From assembly GCA_021234155.1 (NCBI GenBank), contig JAJEKV010000033.1, forward strand, positions 7,120,635-7,184,634: 64,000 nucleotides of DNA. The letters run 5' to 3'. The position numbers and the translations under genes were made by a program. The stretch comes from Isoetes taiwanensis. Its lineage: Eukaryota; Streptophyta; Lycopodiopsida; Isoetales; Isoetaceae. The notes beneath the pieces were generated by a model. It was not told the origin of the DNA, did no database searches, and worked only from the letters and a program-made list of their open reading frames with translations. Shown here piece after piece: positions 57,931-64,000 of the stretch. The number at the start of each line of letters is the position of its first letter. Position 1 is the stretch's first letter.

Positions 57931-58122
57931 TGTGCCTTGTAGTGCGTCTTCGGCAGCATAGGTTGAATCGATTGAGAGAAGGCAACGCGTGCTTTGAGTT
58001 TCTGCAAAATTTTAAGCAATCCAGCATCTCTCACAATAAGGACAGTTTCCAGAGAAAGCGAAGTGTCTTTCAACGTTTGAGTTTTAGGAGATAAAAAGAA
58101 ATCGAAAAATTCATTCAGAATC

Positions 58123-59111
58123 ATGGCAGGACAGACACAGGGCTTGGAAAGATTCTTGGAGACGTTTTTAGAGAAATTCACTGGAGATAATTATCATACA
58201 TGGTCCATGAAGCTACAATTAATGGACCAGAGGGATAGGAAGGCCATAACCACAATTGGCCTTGCCCTTGGAGAAGAGTGCGTTCATCTAATTGATTTGA
58301 AGCTGACATCAAAAGAGAACTGGGATACATTGGTAAAGGCTTTTGGTAGCTCCGGAAAGGCATGTGAGTTATCTCTGAAACAACAGTTCTTTGATCTGCA
58401 CATGAATTCAGGGGAGTCAATAGCAGAATATTTGAGTAGGATTCGCAGCTTGCTAGTACAACTTGCAAGAGTGAAGGCAGTGGTATCCAAAGAAGATCAA
58501 ATGGCAGTTCTATTAAAGGGAGTGGTAGCAGATTTCCGTCCGGTTGTGACAGCCTTAACAAATATTCCTGGACAATCAATGGACACCTTAGTTGCGGAAC
58601 TTCTAGAAGAAGAGAGAAAACTTAAACATGAGGGCAGTGGAAAGAACTCCGCCTTCTTTATGAGGAACAAACAGAAGTGGCTAGCCAACAAGCCTATGCA
58701 ATCTGGGAGAGCAAGCAGTGCTCCCAGAAGCCAATCATTTGGAAACTCTAATGCAGGCCCCAGTGGAATGAGACAGTATGGGAATCTCAACAGTGGCTCT
58801 AGCGGTGTGAGCAGGATGCTTAGAGGAAAGAAAGGACCATGTTACCAGTGTGGCAAGCCAGGGCACTTGGCTAAAGATTGCAGGTTGAATATGATTGACA
58901 GAAATAGAGCAAAATCCAAAGATGTTAAGAGACCAGAGAACAAGACTGGAGAAAGGCTTTTCATGGTAAGCACTTCATTGAATTTAAACAAAGCAATTTA
59001 TTTAGATTCAGGTGCATCTATTCATATGACGCCTTTCCGAAATGTCTTCTTAACCCTTGAGCCTTCTAATGAAAACCAAGTGTATGTGGGAGACAACACT
59101 GCAAGGGAACT
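58123..59111 (+). CDS. Copia-type gag-protease reading frame
   Basis: A 330-codon frame. The N-terminal UBN2-type Gag has FTGDNYHTWSMKLQLMDQRD and LKQQFFDLHMNSGESIAEYL; near residue 245 is the CCHC knuckle CYQCGKPGHLAKDC; near residue 294 the aspartic protease motif YLDSGASIHMTPFRN. It ends at a stop after VGDNTARELL-type sequence, one frameshift before the next conserved block at 59,113. The start ATG follows the leader interrupted by the CACTA element, so wild-type expression from the LTR is now blocked or very long. Confidence 0.9.
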
Positions 59112-59412
59112 ATAATAGTACAGCTTGAGGATAATGATCGCAAGATTCATGATGTGTATTTTGTTCCCGGGTTAGCACATACTCTCTTGTCAGTTGGAAA
59201 AATAGCAAATCTTGGCATGCAACTAATATTTGCACATAGCAAGTGCCATGTACTGAATGAACAGGGACAGCGAGTAGCAAGTGGAACTCGAAGGGATGGG
59301 CTTTATCATCTTGATGCCCAACTAAAGGCACCTCCACAAGCATTGTCTATGACGCAACCCAAATCTAATTTACAGCTATGGCATACAAGATTAGGCCATC
59401 CACATGTACAAA
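59112..59412 (+). pseudogene. Copia-type protease end and GAG-pre-integrase
   Basis: It continues in a shifted frame: HDVYFVPGLAHTLLSVGKIA, GTRRDGLYHLDAQLK and LWHTRLGHP, the pre-integrase zinc motif. Similarity ends at about 59,412, within the first His of the integrase region. Confidence 0.85.
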
Positions 59413-59497
59413 TATATGTACTGGCTATTTCAGGAGATAGATATCAGCAAATAAGAAGCTTGTCCTGAGGGCTTACAGTTTCTTCTATTTTAAGTTG

Positions 59498-59513
59498 GCT
59501 CTGATACCAATTT
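59498..59513 (-). other. Primer-binding site of a minus-strand LTR element
   Basis: GCTCTGATACCA (59,498-59,509) is the complement of the initiator-tRNA site. Three bases further, TGATACGCTGAC would be the LTR border. About 85 bases of leader lie to the left (59,413-59,497). Confidence 0.75.
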
Positions 59514-60655
59514 GATACGCTGACTCAATATGCAATTCAAGAACTATGAACAAAAGGAATAGATATAGATTCAACTCCAATGTTTAGAAGACGCTCATCC
59601 ACCCAACTGGGCTCAAATATCAAGAAAACTTTATCTTGCCTTCGCAACAAGAGACAAAAGAATTCTCAGGCTCTGGATATAGGTTTGAACGGCTAGTTAG
59701 AAATTTTTAATGCTAAAAATGGAATGCTTGGAACTGTATGGACTCAAATGAATTACAACGGAAGACTCGTCACATATCTATACAAGATTATGACCTTTTT
59801 TTGGAAGAATCTTTTGGCTTCAAAATATCTAGTAGAAAGGCAAATCGATATGGCAAGGCTAAATCTGGCTAAAATTAGATAGATTGCCCCTTGTAATGGC
59901 CGATTGGTTCACTTGGATCATTCTTTAGTTCATCTGAATCATTTTCAGAAATATCTATTCAGTTCCAAACTAGTTGCATTGCAACATCAGAACAACGTTA
60001 TTAGCCATTGCCAATACTTAGAATTTTGATTAAGTTAATAACCAAGAAATCCATAGTACAAGTAGATTCTGATTGTGTTTGAACCACTCACTCGAGCCGA
60101 CATAAAGCGATAGCAGTTGGATTACGGCCATGAAGGATGGAGTCTCGTAAAATTTGCTTCTTTTGGGTCTTGTGCCTTGCAATGATTAGTATTCTCTGGA
60201 TTATATTTTCCATCCTTTATACGCTACTACAAATATATACACATTTGCATGCTTATGCTCTCTCTTCTTTTTCTAGTCTTCGATTTGCCTTGACTGGCAA
60301 ATTCACAGTGCGAAAAACACATTGTTTATTTGACTCACTAGGAAGAAATGATATCTTTAATATTAGGCTCAAATACTGAATGAAATGAGATCATTGAAAA
60401 TGACACTGTACGTAAATTAATTTTTTTTTTTTGTAGCATGCTACAAAGGACATTTTATACAATGGAAGGAAAAGAATCTAGCAATATTGAAAGGTAGTAC
60501 AAAGATCCATGGGATTATACGCTGACAGAATGCAGAAGACAAAGAATGGTCGAGCTAGTAGGCAAAATACATGAGAAGATAGAAGAGCAATAGACGGGTA
60601 AATAATGGATGAAGCTCATCATCAATGAACAACAGATATTATGCCATTAATGAAT

Positions 60656-61980
<1,325 letters not shown>

Positions 61981-62689
61981 TACTAGGATGAAGTACCAAC
62001 CTCATAAGAGAGAAGAAATCCAAGTATTGGTCAAGGGACTAGTAACAATGTAAATGGAAACCTCTATTCACAAAGACAATTACAAATCCAAAGGCTTTTT
62101 ATCCAACAACGACATTTTATCACCTATGGTCACACGGATAGGTAATACTCGCGTTGAATGGATGGCTTACAATATTAGGGGGCCGAGGGGAGGTCGAGTT
62201 TATAGGCGAGGTTGAGGTCGAAGGCATAGTCGAAATTGATAAAGAGGGCAAGCGGAAAAGATCGGGTTAAAGAAGGGCTCATTGAATTGACACCAGAGAA
62301 GCGTCAGGCTCGTTCGACCATGAGAGGAGAAAAAACATAAGTTGGTGAGATGAGCATGATCGGCGAAGCTAAGCCCGTACGCGGACTGGGAGGTCAAAAT
62401 GAACACCATGGTACAAGAAGATATCAAAAGGAATAAAAACGAAAAAGTAGTAACGGCAATGATGAGAAAGAGGATATCGCCTAAAACCCAATGTAGGAAA
62501 CTATTGTTAAAGGCAGGATAGGCACCATTTAACGAAAGTTTGTCAAGGGAGGTATGATAGGCACCTGTAGCTAGAGTCAGTCAAGGGAAGGAGAATGGTA
62601 ATCGAAACAAAGTTATTATTAAGGGAAGCAATAATCATGGAGCTATACAAAATTTACACCAAAAAAACTAATGTTGTAACCCAAAAAAA

Positions 62690-62815
62690 CCTGGTCGAAC
62701 CATTTTAGGGCTGAGCAGAGTGAACAGGGGGAGTGGCTGAGCAGAGCGAACAGGGCAAGGAGGCGGTTGAGCAGAGTGAACAGGGGGAGAGCAAACCGAA
62801 CAGGGGAGGAGATCC
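62690..62815 (+). repeat. Short GAGCAGAGTGAACAGGG repeats
   Basis: Four imperfect copies of (G)CTGAGCAGAGYGAACAGGG, spaced about 30-40 bases. Confidence 0.75.
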
Positions 62816-64000
62816 GGGAGGGCAAAAGGGCAGGGCAGGAGGCCGATTTGATAGAACCAGGGAGATCGGCATGGCAAGGTAAACGATTTATAGAACAAAG
62901 TGGGATCGGGGAAGGGGGGCGATTTTAGATCAAAGCAAAGAAAACAGAAAATGGGAGCAGGAACTGAGTAAAAACCAGAAAAAGCACGGCGGTTTAACCC
63001 ATAAGCGGATAGACAGAAGCGATGGCATGCTGGGGTCAAAACAAAAAGTGGAAAGATCTGAGCAGAATGTGGAAATTGGTGAAGGGGCCGTGGAATTGTC
63101 GAACCTTATAAACTGTAAGTAAAGAATTAAATAACTTAGTACAATCGCCCTGTGAATCCATATTTTGTCATGAGGCTGCGAGATTGATCCCCTAGTGTGC
63201 TGCAGGTAAACGTCAGATGCCAATGAATGCCCTATCCTGTGCAGACGAGGTACCATATCCAGTTGATATCCGAACATTAGTCTTCAAGTAGATGGAAAGT
63301 AAACACATGCTGACATGGAAGGGATTAAAGAAGCAGCAAGGAATGCATGATATGAACTGAAATAATGACAGATTATAACTGTAAAACTGTGTCCCCAAAT
63401 GCAATCAATCATAGACAATGCTGCCATAACCACAGAACAGAAGAAGAATTCAATCCAGCCTCCAAAAGTGCACATTTCTAAAAATGCATATCCCTCTTCA
63501 AGATTGCTCCTCCTCACCATGCATGTCGTTGCCATAGACATGCATATAGGATATGAGCACATGCAGGTAGCAACAGCAATACATATCATAGCAAACCAAG
63601 ATTCGTGGTTAGAATTACTGCAATAAAGAGCCAGGAGCTAAATCCGGAACACTACAAGCATGCATATCCAGCTTACAAAATTATGCTCCTCCTAATCATA
63701 CCTGCTTCCAAAGGACACCCAAGAAAAACCTCGACATGAAGAGTGCTGAAACGACAATCTTGAGAAGCCATCCAATAGAGAAGCCAAACCAGAAATCTGC
63801 CACGAGAAGCTATCTGGGACAGGGGAAGGTATTGTGGACAAGGAAACGTAGGGAGGGAAGTAATGGACAAGGAAAGAGATGCTGTTGTGAGAAGATGCCG
63901 ATAACTAGCCACTGAGCACATATATAACTGCTCGTCCCCTTCCAGAATAACGACCCGAGGGCTCGGATCGATGCCATATAAGACAAACAAACATTGAACA
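62816..64000. other. Intergenic DNA to window end
   Basis: Purine-rich then mixed sequence. Minus-strand frames are short and compositional. No feature could be supported. Confidence 0.4.

Larger units (their letters stand above)
47704..57944. mobile_element. CACTA (En/Spm) element, 10.2 kb
   Basis: The ends are CACTAGTAGAG... and ...CCTTGTAGTG, flanked by the 3-bp duplication CGT (47,701-47,703 and 57,945-57,947). Subterminal arrays of the palindrome TTTGTCACGCGTGACAAA occupy about 47,728-48,015 and 57,580-57,930. On the minus strand it carries a truncated TNP2 transposase and a SET-domain frame; on the plus strand PPR and B3-domain fragments; between them an array of about 330-bp repeats. 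The transposase is incomplete, so it needed help to move. It inserted in the leader of the Copia-type element. Confidence 0.93.
47418..59412 (+). mobile_element. Copia-type retrotransposon, truncated, split by CACTA element
   Basis: LTR end, primer site TGGTATCAGAGC (47,602-47,613), untranslated leader, then gag-protease at 58,123-59,412 once the 10.2-kb CACTA insertion is removed. It lacks integrase core, reverse transcriptase and 3' LTR; it stops abruptly after the GAG-pre-integrase HxLGHP motif and unrelated DNA follows. Confidence 0.8.

Overview
This window looks like gene-poor nuclear DNA of a land plant. It is AT-rich and has spliced genes with GT-AG introns, a plant laccase, fragments of plant PPR, B3-domain and purine-synthesis genes, and plant-type transposons (CACTA, hAT, LTR elements primed by initiator Met-tRNA, LINEs). 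The style of the PPR fragments and the LINE families would fit a fern or another large-genome non-flowering plant, but the lineage is an inference. No tRNA, rRNA or CRISPR array was recognised. Only one host gene looks intact, a six-exon laccase at 36,901-39,387; nearly everything else is transposons inside transposons.

Layout. 1-5,100: decayed exons of a large transposase-like gene of an unclassified family (plus strand), converging on a gene for a coiled-coil protein with a RING-like cysteine cluster (minus strand). 5,395-7,429: hAT-type transposase pseudogene. 8,011-8,621: remnant of a possible methyltransferase-like gene. 8,874-20,772: copy A of a segment whose uninterrupted copy B lies at 34,868-36,630. 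B acts as the empty site for A and shows that A was hit by a 5'-truncated LINE (about 10,138-11,033) and by a longer LINE (11,194-20,460). The longer LINE was itself split by two head-to-tail Helentron-like rolling-circle elements (12,995-19,394).

20,935-35,480: further LINE remnants and two long (CT)n tracts, then a LINE split by an LTR retrotransposon at 23,621-34,119 with matching TSD, PBS, PPT and both LTRs. Its 5' LTR was hit by a CACTA-like element carrying exons of phosphoribosylformylglycinamidine synthase. Its interior was hit by a PIF/Harbinger-like element carrying a PPR fragment and LINE debris. 36,640-39,690: laccase with promoter and transposon-derived 3' flank. 40,945-42,411: a 962-bp hAT-type non-autonomous element with an 8-bp TSD, and a MITE with arms of about 99 bp. 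43,180-44,070: open frames of unknown nature.

46,240-59,412: a minus-strand LINE 3' end meets a Copia-type element (LTR end, PBS, gag, protease). That element's leader was hit by a 10.2-kb CACTA element (47,704-57,944, TSD CGT). The CACTA element carries a truncated TNP2 transposase, a SET-domain reading frame, a B3-domain fragment, PPR fragments, an array of roughly 330-bp repeats and palindromic subterminal repeats. 59,498-64,000: start of a minus-strand LTR, a (GA)n tract and low-complexity DNA without recognisable genes.

The most useful result is a relative-age stack that can be read from junctions within one window. The least described components are the tandem Helentron-like pair, the CACTA element with a SET-domain passenger, and the unclassified transposase-like/RING-like convergent pair at the left edge.
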